The position numbers were made by a program, and so were the translations under genes. DNA of 64,000 bases from an uncultured Lachnospiraceae bacterium (GTDB taxonomy: Bacteria > Bacillota > Clostridia > Lachnospirales > Lachnospiraceae): contig CANTEW010000008.1 of NCBI GenBank assembly GCA_947652925.1, positions 1 through 64,000 of the forward strand, in the 5' to 3' direction. Under the pieces are notes generated by a model. It searched no databases. It saw nothing but the letters and a program-made list of their open reading frames with translations, and had not been told where the DNA came from. This document shows positions 19,588-27,362 of the stretch, piece by piece (within the stretch, counting starts at the first letter, position 1; each line of letters begins with the position of its first letter).

Positions 19588-19997
19588 ATAGGCTTCTTTT
19601 TTGACAGTTTCCGTTTCACTGTCGTATAACTGTCCCCGATCTTCACTCCATAGTAACGGACTTTTTTATTCCCGTTATTTTTGATGTAGACCAGTTTTCT
19701 GGGATATGCGGCGTTTTTTCGATTGTTTGCTCCGATATACATCTTTTTTCCGACTTTATAGAGATTTTTATACGCGGCATTCTTTTTTGTCTTCATTCCG
19801 CCGATCGCAGACGACAACCTCCTGCATCCAGTTACATGTTCGTTTTTATAGTCATTTTTCAGGTAATTTTGAAGATCTATGGTCTGCGCGCCTGCATACA
19901 CGATGGCCTGTCCGCTCCCCAATAAAAATAAGACTACAACGAGCAAAAATATTTTTAAGCAACAGCTTTTTCTTGATCCCATCCATATTTTTTTCAT
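19509..19997 (-). CDS. N-terminal frame of the same surface protein, with signal peptide
   Basis: A 162-residue frame. Residues 1-37 form a signal peptide (KIFLLVVVLFLLGSGQAIVYA) after a basic start. The mature part is Lys/Asn/Tyr-rich up to LSKK at residues 131-134. Beyond that point the sequence turns into an Arg/Trp/His-rich tail (WKDMHIWHHITVNFWSRRSR) unlike a natural domain. At the turning point the mRNA reads TCA AAA AAG. A -1 shift there continues into EAYVEGYAYLASHYSKLL of the downstream frame. A full fused product would be about 665 residues. Confidence 0.6.
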   Translation of the reverse strand: MKKIWMGSRKSCCLKIFLLVVVLFLLGSGQAIVYAGAQTIDLQNYLKNDYKNEHVTGCRRLSSAIGGMKTKKNAAYKNLYKVGKKMYIGANNRKNAAYPRKLVYIKNNGNKKVRYYGVKIGDSYTTVKRKLSKKKPMWKDMHIWHHITVNFWSRRSRRSGKR

Positions 19998-20128
19998 AGA
20001 TATGCCTCCTCATAGAATAGGCCTGCAGCCAAGGAATATCTGGCTGCAGACTGTTTACCATTACCTTTTTTGCTGTCTTTGCCTAAAAACAACCCTGAAA
20101 GATCATCACGTGCATATGCCAGAAACAC

Positions 20129-20743
20129 TTAAAGATCATCACACGCATATGTCAATATGAGTTCCCCATTATCTTTTGTATTGATAAGCTGGACGGCAAT
20201 ATTTGCTTTTCCCTTTCTCAGCGTATAGGGTAATCTTTTTACGATCTTGGAGCGTGGTCTCTTTAACTCATCATCTCCGCTCTCCGTGTACAGACGCTTG
20301 ATCTTCCAGCCTTTTTTAGCAGCTATCTTGAGCTCTGGTCTTTTTGTCGTTTTTGTCAGATCCAGTTTCTCCGATGTCATCCATTTATCCGTTGAACTTG
20401 CAAGATTCTTTTTTTACCATATTTAACACCCGTCATGGATATATATTTTATAGGATTTTTATATTTTTTTACATTAACTTTTGTCTCGTACTTCTGTCCT
20501 CCGATCTTAAAACTGATCTTTGCCAATCCCTGTCTGCGGAGTACGAGATCGATATACCAAGTAGATCGGTAAAGCGTAACCTCTCTGCACCCCTTCTTCC
20601 TGGACCACCTTTCCATTTTTGCCAATATCCTCATAATAAGTCCTGACTTTATCGCATTGAGGCGCTGCAGAGACCACCGAACTAAAAGAAAAAGCCAGGA
20701 TGAGCATCATCGCCGTCATAAGTAATTTCTTCATATTTTTCAT
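20129..20743 (-). pseudogene. Broken secreted-protein gene with two frameshifts
   Basis: Three minus-strand frames read as one protein in pieces. A signal peptide start (MKNMKKLLMTAMMLILAFSF, good AAGGAGG site) runs to about 20600. A second frame (…TWYIDLVLRRQGLAKISFKIGG…) runs to 20377 and a third (…NLASSTDKWMTSEKLDL…TYACDDL) to 20129. The second junction is an A7 run (20408-20414), where one extra A would restore the frame. The first needs a one-base loss, perhaps in the GGGG near 20592. No domain family was recognised. It is most likely a decayed surface or secreted protein. Confidence 0.65.
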
Positions 20744-20805
20744 TTGAGATCCTCCTTGTTTGATCGTTTTTCTATTGATAAATCTGCCCAGAACACTCTG
20801 TTCTG

Positions 20806-21901
20806 TCATCTGACCTTAGTGCCGCTCTTTGATACCTTGCTCCACGCGTCTGTTATGACCGACCCTTTCTCCGTACTGTAAGCCTGTACCCGTATATAGA
20901 CATATTTCCCAGAAGAGAGGCCGCTGATCGTCTTGGAGAGTGCTGTGCCTTTCTTTATTGTAGCCGTCCTATACTTTTTCATCTTTTTGTTATCGGCATA
21001 CTGTATCTTATTATCCGGCAGCATAAGGTACTTTTTTCCACGTCACTTTCAGCTTTCGTTTATCCGGGCTTATCGCTCTGACTGCAGTGACTTTCTTCGG
21101 TGCGACTGTGAACGTGACTTTTTTTGTCTGCCCGCCATATTGTCCAGAAGCCTTACTGCTTATGGTCACGGTTGCCTTCCCCGGTTTTTTTACCTTGATT
21201 TTGCCTTTTTTATCGACAGAGATCACAGAGGAATCGTCTGATCTGTATGTAGGCGCTGCCCCATTCATGACTTTTGCATTTAAATCAAATGCTTTTGCAC
21301 CGCATACAAGTTTATAGTCCGTTTTTGCCAGTCGGATGTCTGTTGTCAGCGGTCCATTTGCAGCCGAAACATTTTTCAGATAATAAGACGCGCTGAATCC
21401 GCCGCCCTCCCCGCTCCTTTTCACTTGCTCTTGTATCTCTTCGTCGTATGTAAATAGAACGCTGTCCCCGCTGATCTTATATCCTTCAGGTAAGGAGCCT
21501 TGTGTATCATATATACGAAACCTGTCTAACACATACCCCTCAGGGATGATCAGCTTGAATCTGTATCGACTCCCCAGTTTGAACCTGACGCCGTCAACAG
21601 GATAGGTCGTATCATTTCCAAGTATCAGACGCGTATAATGGAATTTTGAAATGATGTCCGGGCTCAACGGTGACACCATAGCCAACAATGTCCCATCTTC
21701 ATATAATCCTGCCTTTAGCTCTTTATAGATCTTCTCATTTTCAATCGCTTTTCCTGAACCGGCATCATATAAACGGATATCCGCCGCCATACAGCCTGTA
21801 GCGCTGGCCTGGACCGGATGATCCATCCACAACACACTTAATGAAAATACAAGGAGCAGACAGACTGCTGCTCTTTGATGTGATCCTAACTCTCCATACA
21901 T
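20806..21901 (-). pseudogene. Frameshifted Ig-like/fibronectin-type surface protein gene
   Basis: The first frame (21011-21901) encodes a signal peptide, a region of unknown fold and a Big_2-like domain (KLVCGAKAFDLNAKVMNGAA… TISSKASGQYGGQTKKVTFTV). It then starts a fibronectin type III domain (KKLKVTWKKVPYAAG) and stops. The rest of that domain (YADNKKMKKYRTATIKKGTA…YVYIRVQAYS) is in the +1 frame at 20806-21024. Removing one base near 21012 (GGATAATAAG to GGATATAAG) would give the expected AAGYKIQY. The start at 21901 follows GAGGAGGGG. It resembles the C-termini of the genes at 18001 and 27363. Confidence 0.75.
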
Positions 21902-22097
21902 CCCCTCCTCTTCGTTGCATATGCGATGTATCGTTCCGGTCATTTCTTATCCCATACCTATCTCCGCCCTCCTTTCATTAAGATCAAATGACTCCATCTT
22001 CCGATTATCTATACTTTTTCGGAACCTTCGGGCTGCGGCGACCGCATAAGGGACTGCTATCCCGTAAAATGGGACGTGCCGTTGACATAACAGCTGA

Positions 22098-22700
22098 TCA
22101 GGGTCCTTCTGATCTCTTTGCTTTATCATAGAAAGTACTCTCCGGGAGACCGCAGGCTCTTGCCGCCTGTTCCAGTGTCAGCTCTTTCTCTCTCCACCGC
22201 CGGCATACTTCATGGAAATTATCCGGAAGGGGTATCGGCGGCCTTCCGGATCTCACGCCCCTTGCCTTTGCTGCGGCGATCCCTTCCATCTGTCTCTGTC
22301 TGATGTTCATACGTTCATTCTCCGCCACATAACTGAGCAGTGCCAGCACAATGTCGCTGATAAACGTACCCAGGAGGTTTTTCTCCCGCCTGGTGTCCAA
22401 GAGCGGCATATCGATCACGACTATATCCGCCCCCTTTTCCTTCGTGATGATCCTCCACTGCTCATTCAGATCCGCATAATCCCTGCCCAGCCGATCGATA
22501 GACTTCACAAACAACAGCGAATCGCTGTCCAATCTCCGCAGCATCCACTGATACTGCGGCCTGTCAAAATCCCGCCCTGACTGCTTATCCATATAGATCT
22601 GTTCTTTTTGCACCCCTTTTTCCAGCAGCGCCATGACCTGCCTGTCCTCATTTTGCTCATGGCTGCTCACATGGACATACCCAAGGACTTTCTTACCCAT
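22098..22700 (-). CDS. Serine site-specific recombinase (resolvase/invertase family)
   Basis: A 200-residue small serine recombinase. The catalytic domain has the nucleophile Ser12 (GYVHVSSHEQNEDRQ), the SIDRLGRDY arginine motif and the E-helix. The C-terminal helix-turn-helix (LTLEQAARACGLPESTFY) binds DNA. The arginine that normally stands two residues before the nucleophilic serine is His10 here. This position is catalytic in gamma-delta resolvase, so activity is doubtful. A strong AGGAGG site supports the start. No res or inversion sites were recognised beside it. It lies among decayed surface-protein genes. Confidence 0.9.
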   Translation of the reverse strand: MGKKVLGYVHVSSHEQNEDRQVMALLEKGVQKEQIYMDKQSGRDFDRPQYQWMLRRLDSDSLLFVKSIDRLGRDYADLNEQWRIITKEKGADIVVIDMPLLDTRREKNLLGTFISDIVLALLSYVAENERMNIRQRQMEGIAAAKARGVRSGRPPIPLPDNFHEVCRRWREKELTLEQAARACGLPESTFYDKAKRSEGP

Positions 22701-22739
22701 ACCTTTTCCTCCTCATACATTTTCATATCTGCGCACAGC

Positions 22740-22786
22740 AAAAAAAGCGCCGCGATCCCTGTCTGCCCAAGGGAAAGCGCCGCTTT
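22740..22786 (-). terminator. Strong rho-independent terminator
   Basis: A 17-base inverted repeat with three mismatches (AAAGCGGCGC…GCGGCGCTTT, inner TCCCT/AGGGA) is followed by seven T on the minus strand. It would end the ABC-exporter transcript before the recombinase gene. Confidence 0.85.
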
Positions 22787-22881
22787 ATATCATAAACATA
22801 TTTTGATCTGAGAGACCGCCATTTCTAAAAATACATCAACGATCCTAATAAGCTTTACACTTTATACCATTACTATAGCCA

Positions 22882-23064
22882 TTATTCTTTGATATAGTCG
22901 ATCTCATTGAGGTTAATGCCGAACACAGTAAATATGACTTTTAATTCCGGTCCGGAATCTTTTTCACAGACGGACATATGATCCTGTGATCTTGCAAACT
23001 CCTTTACATTCCTTTGCATCTGTTCTTTCTCTGTCATCTCCATTGTCTCCATATCTTCCACCAC
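22882..23064 (-). CDS. Possible small acidic protein (about 60 aa)
   Basis: An open frame 18 bases after the ABC permease stop, ending in …GPELKVIFTVFGINLNEIDY. The start is uncertain: GTG at 23064, or internal ATG codons after GGTGG. No family was recognised. Position inside the transcript that ends at the 22740 terminator is the main support. Confidence 0.35.
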   Translation of the reverse strand: MVEDMETMEMTEKEQMQRNVKEFARSQDHMSVCEKDSGPELKVIFTVFGINLNEIDYIKE

Positions 23065-23082
23065 CCTTTTGATCCGATCATC

Positions 23083-26000
23083 TCACTCCACACTCTTCAA
23101 AGATTCCACCATATCGATCTTCTTCAATTTAAAATGCATGGTCAGGTTCACGAATGCGGAAAAGCCCACCGTAAATAAAACACTGTACAGAAAACTTGGC
23201 CAATAGATCGTCCGGCCGAACATAGCCGCGTCCACCTCCACCGTAACGATCACGAACCGATGGAGGAAGATCCCCAGGACCGCGCCGAAAGCCGCTCCGA
23301 TCAAAGTCAGCAGCACATTTTCCCGGAACACATAAGCCGACACTTCACCGTCATAAAAACCCAATACTTTCAGCGTCGCCAGTTCCCGTTTACGCTCCGT
23401 GATATTGATGTTGTTCAGGTTATAGAGGACCACGAAGGCCAGCATGCCCGCCGATACGATCAGCACCACGATCACCGAATCCAGGCTGCTGAGCATATTT
23501 TCCAGCTGATCCGCGATGCTGCCTGTATAGCTGATGCTGAGAGCCGCCGGATAGTCCATGATATCCCGTCCCACCTGTTCCGGGTCTTCCCGGTACTCTT
23601 CCTGGAAGACCACCAGGCTGTCGCTGAGATCCGGCTTTTCTCCGAAATACTCCTGAAACAGAAGAGACGTCATATACATATAGTGGCTCATATAATTTTC
23701 ACAGATCCGCCCGATCTTCACCTTCCCGCTGATCCCGTCTTCCATCTCCATCTCTATGGTATCCCCGGGCTCTGCGCCCAGCATCCTGGCCGTCTTCTCG
23801 GAGATCGCCACGCCTGCCTCTTCCAGCGTATATCCCTCCTGCTCCCCCCGTTCCCGCAGAGTCACCAGATCAGAAAAACCATCCGTGTCCTCCGGCACGA
23901 TCAGATAGATATCCGTATCTTTCTGCTTTCCAGAGGCGGTCATCTTCTGGAAATAGACCTGCACGGAGCTTTCGATGCGCTCGTCTGTCTCCAGATAGTC
24001 CCTGAGCTTTGCCTTTTCTTCCGGGCTGGAATCCTCATCCTGGAGGACTGTCGCATCATAATGCTGGAGTTCCCCATATTGGAGGGTCCCGATATCCATG
24101 ATCGAATCCTGCAGGCCGTAGCCCACCAGCATGAGAGCCGTACAGCCCCCGATGCCGATGATCGTCATAAAGAAGCGCTTCTTATAGCGGAACAGATTCC
24201 GCACTGTGGATTTCCATGTAAAATCCAGCCGCTTCCAGATAAACGGGATATATTCCAGCAGCACCCGCTTCCCTTCCTGGGGGGAGGCCGGGCGCATGAG
24301 AGCCGCCGGCGTCTCCATCAGCTCTTTATAACAGGCCGACAACGTAGCGAGTAATGTACATGCCACCGCCGCCGCGGATCCCACCAGCGCATAGAACATC
24401 TGGTAAGGGATCTCCACCGTGGACATATGCGTATACATGATCCCATACGCCGTGATGATGATATAGGGAAGAATCTTCTGCCCGATCAGTGTCCCGCATA
24501 TGCTGCCGCCCAGTGTGGCCAGCAGGGCATAGCCCAGATATTTGGAAGCGATCGCTCCCTTGGAGTAGCCGAGAGCCTTCAGCGTCCCGATCTGCGTCCG
24601 CTCATCCTCCACCATACGGGTCATGGTGGTCAGGCTGATCAGGGCCGCCACCAGGAAAAAGAGTACCGGGAACACGCGGCCGATGTTGCGGATCCGGTCT
24701 GCGTTATCCCCATAACCGCTGTGTTCCGGAAGGGAACTGCGGTCTTCCACGTACCATACAGGTTTTTCGATGGCGTCCACATCTTTTTGCGCCTCTGCGA
24801 TCTTCTCTTCCCCTTCTGCGATCTTTTCCTGGGCCTCTTGCTCCGCCTCTCTGTACTCTGCCTCTCCATCCTGGAGTTTCTGCTCGTTTGCCTCGATCTC
24901 TCCCACCGCCCGATCCAGCTTCTCTTCGTTATCCTGGATCTCCTGCTCTGCCTGGATGAGCTGTGCTTCGTTGGCTTTGATCTCCTCTGCCGCCGCGTTC
25001 AACTGAGTCTGCCGTTCAGCAAGCTGGGCACGCCCGCTGTTCAGTTGGGCCATCCCGCTATTGATCTGCGCCTGCGCAACATCCAGCTGATCCTTCGTAG
25101 CATCCAGTTCCCGGCGTCCGCTCTCCAACTGCTGCTGTGCATCGTCCAATTGCTGCCTGGTCTGGGCCAGTGTCTGTTCCTGGCTCTGGATCTGGGCTTC
25201 CTGGGCCTGGAAACGTGCTTCTGTCTGAGGATCCGCCACGCCTGATGAAGCCACGAACTGTCCATAACGCTCTCTCGCCGCAGCCAGTTCTCCCTTCGCC
25301 TGGGAGATGGACGCCATGCCCTGTTCATACTGAGCCTGACCAGTGTTATACTCCTGTTCTTTCTGGTCGATCTCCTGTTTGGAAGCATTCCAGGCCGTAT
25401 ATCCCTGGCTGGTCTGTTCCTGGGACCTGTTCAGCCGTTCCTGCTGGCTGTCCAGTTCATTTTTTGCCGCAGTCCACTGGGATGCGCCATCCTGGTACTG
25501 GACGCGGGCATCGGCGAGTTTTTTCCTGCCGTCTTCCAGCTCCTTTTTACCGTCTTCCAGTTGCTGCAGTCCGTCTGCATACTCTGTACGGGCGTCCGCG
25601 ATCTTCTTCCTGCCGTCCTCTAACTCCTGTCTGGCCTCATCCAGTCCCTCCTGCGCCTCAGACCTGCCGTCCTCCAATTCCTTCCGGGCGTCCGCCAATG
25701 CCTGCTCCGCCTCTCCTTTCACAAGATCGTAGCGGATCTGACAGCGCTCTTCTTCTATGTCCTCCACCCTGGCCTTTACTTTATCCACCAGATTTTCATA
25801 CATATCCGTGTAACTCGTCTGCTCCCTGGCCCCTTTTGCCAGGAGATAAGCTACCGTATAAGTCTCCCTGTCAAAATTATCTCCTGTCACGTATGTATAG
25901 CCGCTGACCTCTCCTGAACCCAGCGTGGTATTCCCCCTGGCATACGAGATATACAAGGGACTGCTGCATGTGCCCACGACTGTGAACACCCTCTGCCTGA

Positions 26001-26472
26001 GGATACTATCCTTTTCCACATGGAATTCCATCTGGTCTCCCAGCTCCAAGTCCTCCTCATCTGCCATCTGGACATCCACGAGACATTCGCCTCTTTTCTC
26101 CGGCAGGCGTCCATGGACCACCGATACATGATTCACCTCTTCCCCCAGGCTCTCCAGATGGATCACCCGCTGTTCACCCTCTTCGCCGCTCAGCACATCC
26201 AGGGCGTAGCCCCCTTCTGCCATTTCCACACCCTTGACCTGCTCCAGGCTCTCCAGATCCTCCTCCGTCAGCCCTAATGTCCCCATGACCTTCAGATCCA
26301 TCAGACGCATCTCGTCGTAGTAGGCATCCCCCGAATAGCGCATATCCGGGGAAGCCGCCTGGATACCGGAGAAAAAAGCCACTCCCAGGGCAACGATGAA
26401 AAATATGGAAATAAACCGCGCAAAGCTTTTCTTTATATCCATAAAGAAATCTTTTCTCAGTGCTTTCTTCAC
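23083..26472 (-). CDS. ABC transporter permease (FtsX type) with long coiled-coil insert
   Basis: About 1129 residues. The start is the GTG at 26472, preceded by AGGAG, not the longer open frame that overlaps the ATPase gene. One membrane segment (FARFISIFFIVALGVAFFSG) is followed by a MacB-like external region. A Glu/Gln/Ala-rich coiled coil of roughly 350 residues follows (repeats of LEDGRKKIADAR, LDDAQQQLESGRREL). Two FtsX domains with about seven further membrane helices complete the protein. It pairs with the ATPase at 26483. Relatives act in export or in remodelling of envelope components rather than uptake. The insert would project outside the cell. Confidence 0.9.
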   Translation of the reverse strand: MKKALRKDFFMDIKKSFARFISIFFIVALGVAFFSGIQAASPDMRYSGDAYYDEMRLMDLKVMGTLGLTEEDLESLEQVKGVEMAEGGYALDVLSGEEGEQRVIHLESLGEEVNHVSVVHGRLPEKRGECLVDVQMADEEDLELGDQMEFHVEKDSILRQRVFTVVGTCSSPLYISYARGNTTLGSGEVSGYTYVTGDNFDRETYTVAYLLAKGAREQTSYTDMYENLVDKVKARVEDIEEERCQIRYDLVKGEAEQALADARKELEDGRSEAQEGLDEARQELEDGRKKIADARTEYADGLQQLEDGKKELEDGRKKLADARVQYQDGASQWTAAKNELDSQQERLNRSQEQTSQGYTAWNASKQEIDQKEQEYNTGQAQYEQGMASISQAKGELAAARERYGQFVASSGVADPQTEARFQAQEAQIQSQEQTLAQTRQQLDDAQQQLESGRRELDATKDQLDVAQAQINSGMAQLNSGRAQLAERQTQLNAAAEEIKANEAQLIQAEQEIQDNEEKLDRAVGEIEANEQKLQDGEAEYREAEQEAQEKIAEGEEKIAEAQKDVDAIEKPVWYVEDRSSLPEHSGYGDNADRIRNIGRVFPVLFFLVAALISLTTMTRMVEDERTQIGTLKALGYSKGAIASKYLGYALLATLGGSICGTLIGQKILPYIIITAYGIMYTHMSTVEIPYQMFYALVGSAAAVACTLLATLSACYKELMETPAALMRPASPQEGKRVLLEYIPFIWKRLDFTWKSTVRNLFRYKKRFFMTIIGIGGCTALMLVGYGLQDSIMDIGTLQYGELQHYDATVLQDEDSSPEEKAKLRDYLETDERIESSVQVYFQKMTASGKQKDTDIYLIVPEDTDGFSDLVTLRERGEQEGYTLEEAGVAISEKTARMLGAEPGDTIEMEMEDGISGKVKIGRICENYMSHYMYMTSLLFQEYFGEKPDLSDSLVVFQEEYREDPEQVGRDIMDYPAALSISYTGSIADQLENMLSSLDSVIVVLIVSAGMLAFVVLYNLNNINITERKRELATLKVLGFYDGEVSAYVFRENVLLTLIGAAFGAVLGIFLHRFVIVTVEVDAAMFGRTIYWPSFLYSVLFTVGFSAFVNLTMHFKLKKIDMVESLKSVE

Positions 26473-26482
26473 GTACTGTCTC

Positions 26483-27190
26483 CTACCATTCAATCTCTTC
26501 AACTGGTAACGGCGTCTCATTGACCTCCATAGACGATACTTTCCCATTTTTGATCTGGATCACCCGGTCCGCCATAGGCATCAGTGCAGAATTATGGGTG
26601 ATCACGATCACGGTCATCCCCCGCTGCCTGCACATATCCTGCAGGAGTTTCAAGATAGACTTCCCCGTCTGGTAATCAAGCGCCCCCGTTGGTTCGTCAC
26701 ATAAGAGCAGCTTCGGGTTCTTTGCCAACGCACGGGCGATCGACACTCTCTGCTGCTCCCCGCCGGAGAGCTGCGCCGGAAAATTCCCCAGCCGGTCGCC
26801 CAGACCCACTTCACCTAAGACATCCCTGGCATCCAGCGGGTCTTTGCAGATCTGCAGGGCCAGCTCCACATTTTCCAACGCGGTCAGATTCGGCACCAGA
26901 TTATAAAACTGGAAGACAAAGCCAACGTCATCCCTCCGGTACGCAGTGAGACGGCGCGCCGGATACGCGGCCACATCCTGCCCGTCTACCCACACATGGC
27001 CCGATGTGGCCTGGTCCATGCCACCCAGGATATTCAGCACTGTAGTCTTGCCGGCCCCGCTCTGCCCCACGATGATCGCGAATTCACCTTTTTCTATAGA
27101 AAGATCGATGCCATCCACAGCCTTGATCTGCACCTCACCTTTCCCATATATCTTCGTGACCTGTTCCAATGTTACAAAACTTTTCTCCAT
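26483..27190 (-). CDS. ABC transporter ATP-binding protein (MacB/LolD type)
   Basis: A 235-residue ATPase. Walker A is [16 protein letters not shown], the signature is [15 protein letters not shown], Walker B is [12 protein letters not shown] and the switch His lies in ITHNSAL. The Q-loop region ([19 protein letters not shown]) is typical of LolD/MacB/FtsE-like ATPases that energise FtsX-type permeases. It is ten bases upstream of the permease gene and shares its transcript. Confidence 0.95.
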   Translation of the reverse strand: MEKSFVTLEQVTKIYGKGEVQIKAVDGIDLSIEKGEFAIIVGQSGAGKTTVLNILGGMDQATSGHVWVDGQDVAAYPARRLTAYRRDDVGFVFQFYNLVPNLTALENVELALQICKDPLDARDVLGEVGLGDRLGNFPAQLSGGEQQRVSIARALAKNPKLLLCDEPTGALDYQTGKSILKLLQDMCRQRGMTVIVITHNSALMPMADRVIQIKNGKVSSMEVNETPLPVEEIEW

Positions 27191-27311
27191 ATCATGTACT
27201 CCTCAATATCTGGTGTACCTTCTATATCAAAACACATTTTACTATATCCTGGATCCATTTTCAACGGATTCTTTTGCCCCGCCAGCTCCGCACAGCGCAC
27301 ACCGCCCTGCC

Positions 27312-27349
27312 AAAAAAAGCCAGGGGCGTTGTCTTTTCTGCCCCTGGCT
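27312..27349 (-). terminator. Rho-independent terminator of the LRR protein gene
   Basis: A perfect 10-bp stem (AGCCAGGGGC/GCCCCTGGCT) is followed by seven T on the minus strand, directly after the stop at 27363. Confidence 0.92.
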
Positions 27350-27362
27350 CCTATGGTTCTTT

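Noticed and set aside
21947..22129. 60-codon minus-strand frame between recombinase and pseudogene
   Set aside because: It overlaps the recombinase end and a hairpin-rich leader, and shows no protein-like features.
23260..25907. Plus-strand open frames antisense to the ABC permease
   Set aside because: Low-complexity mirror of the coiled-coil coding repeats, with no conserved motif.
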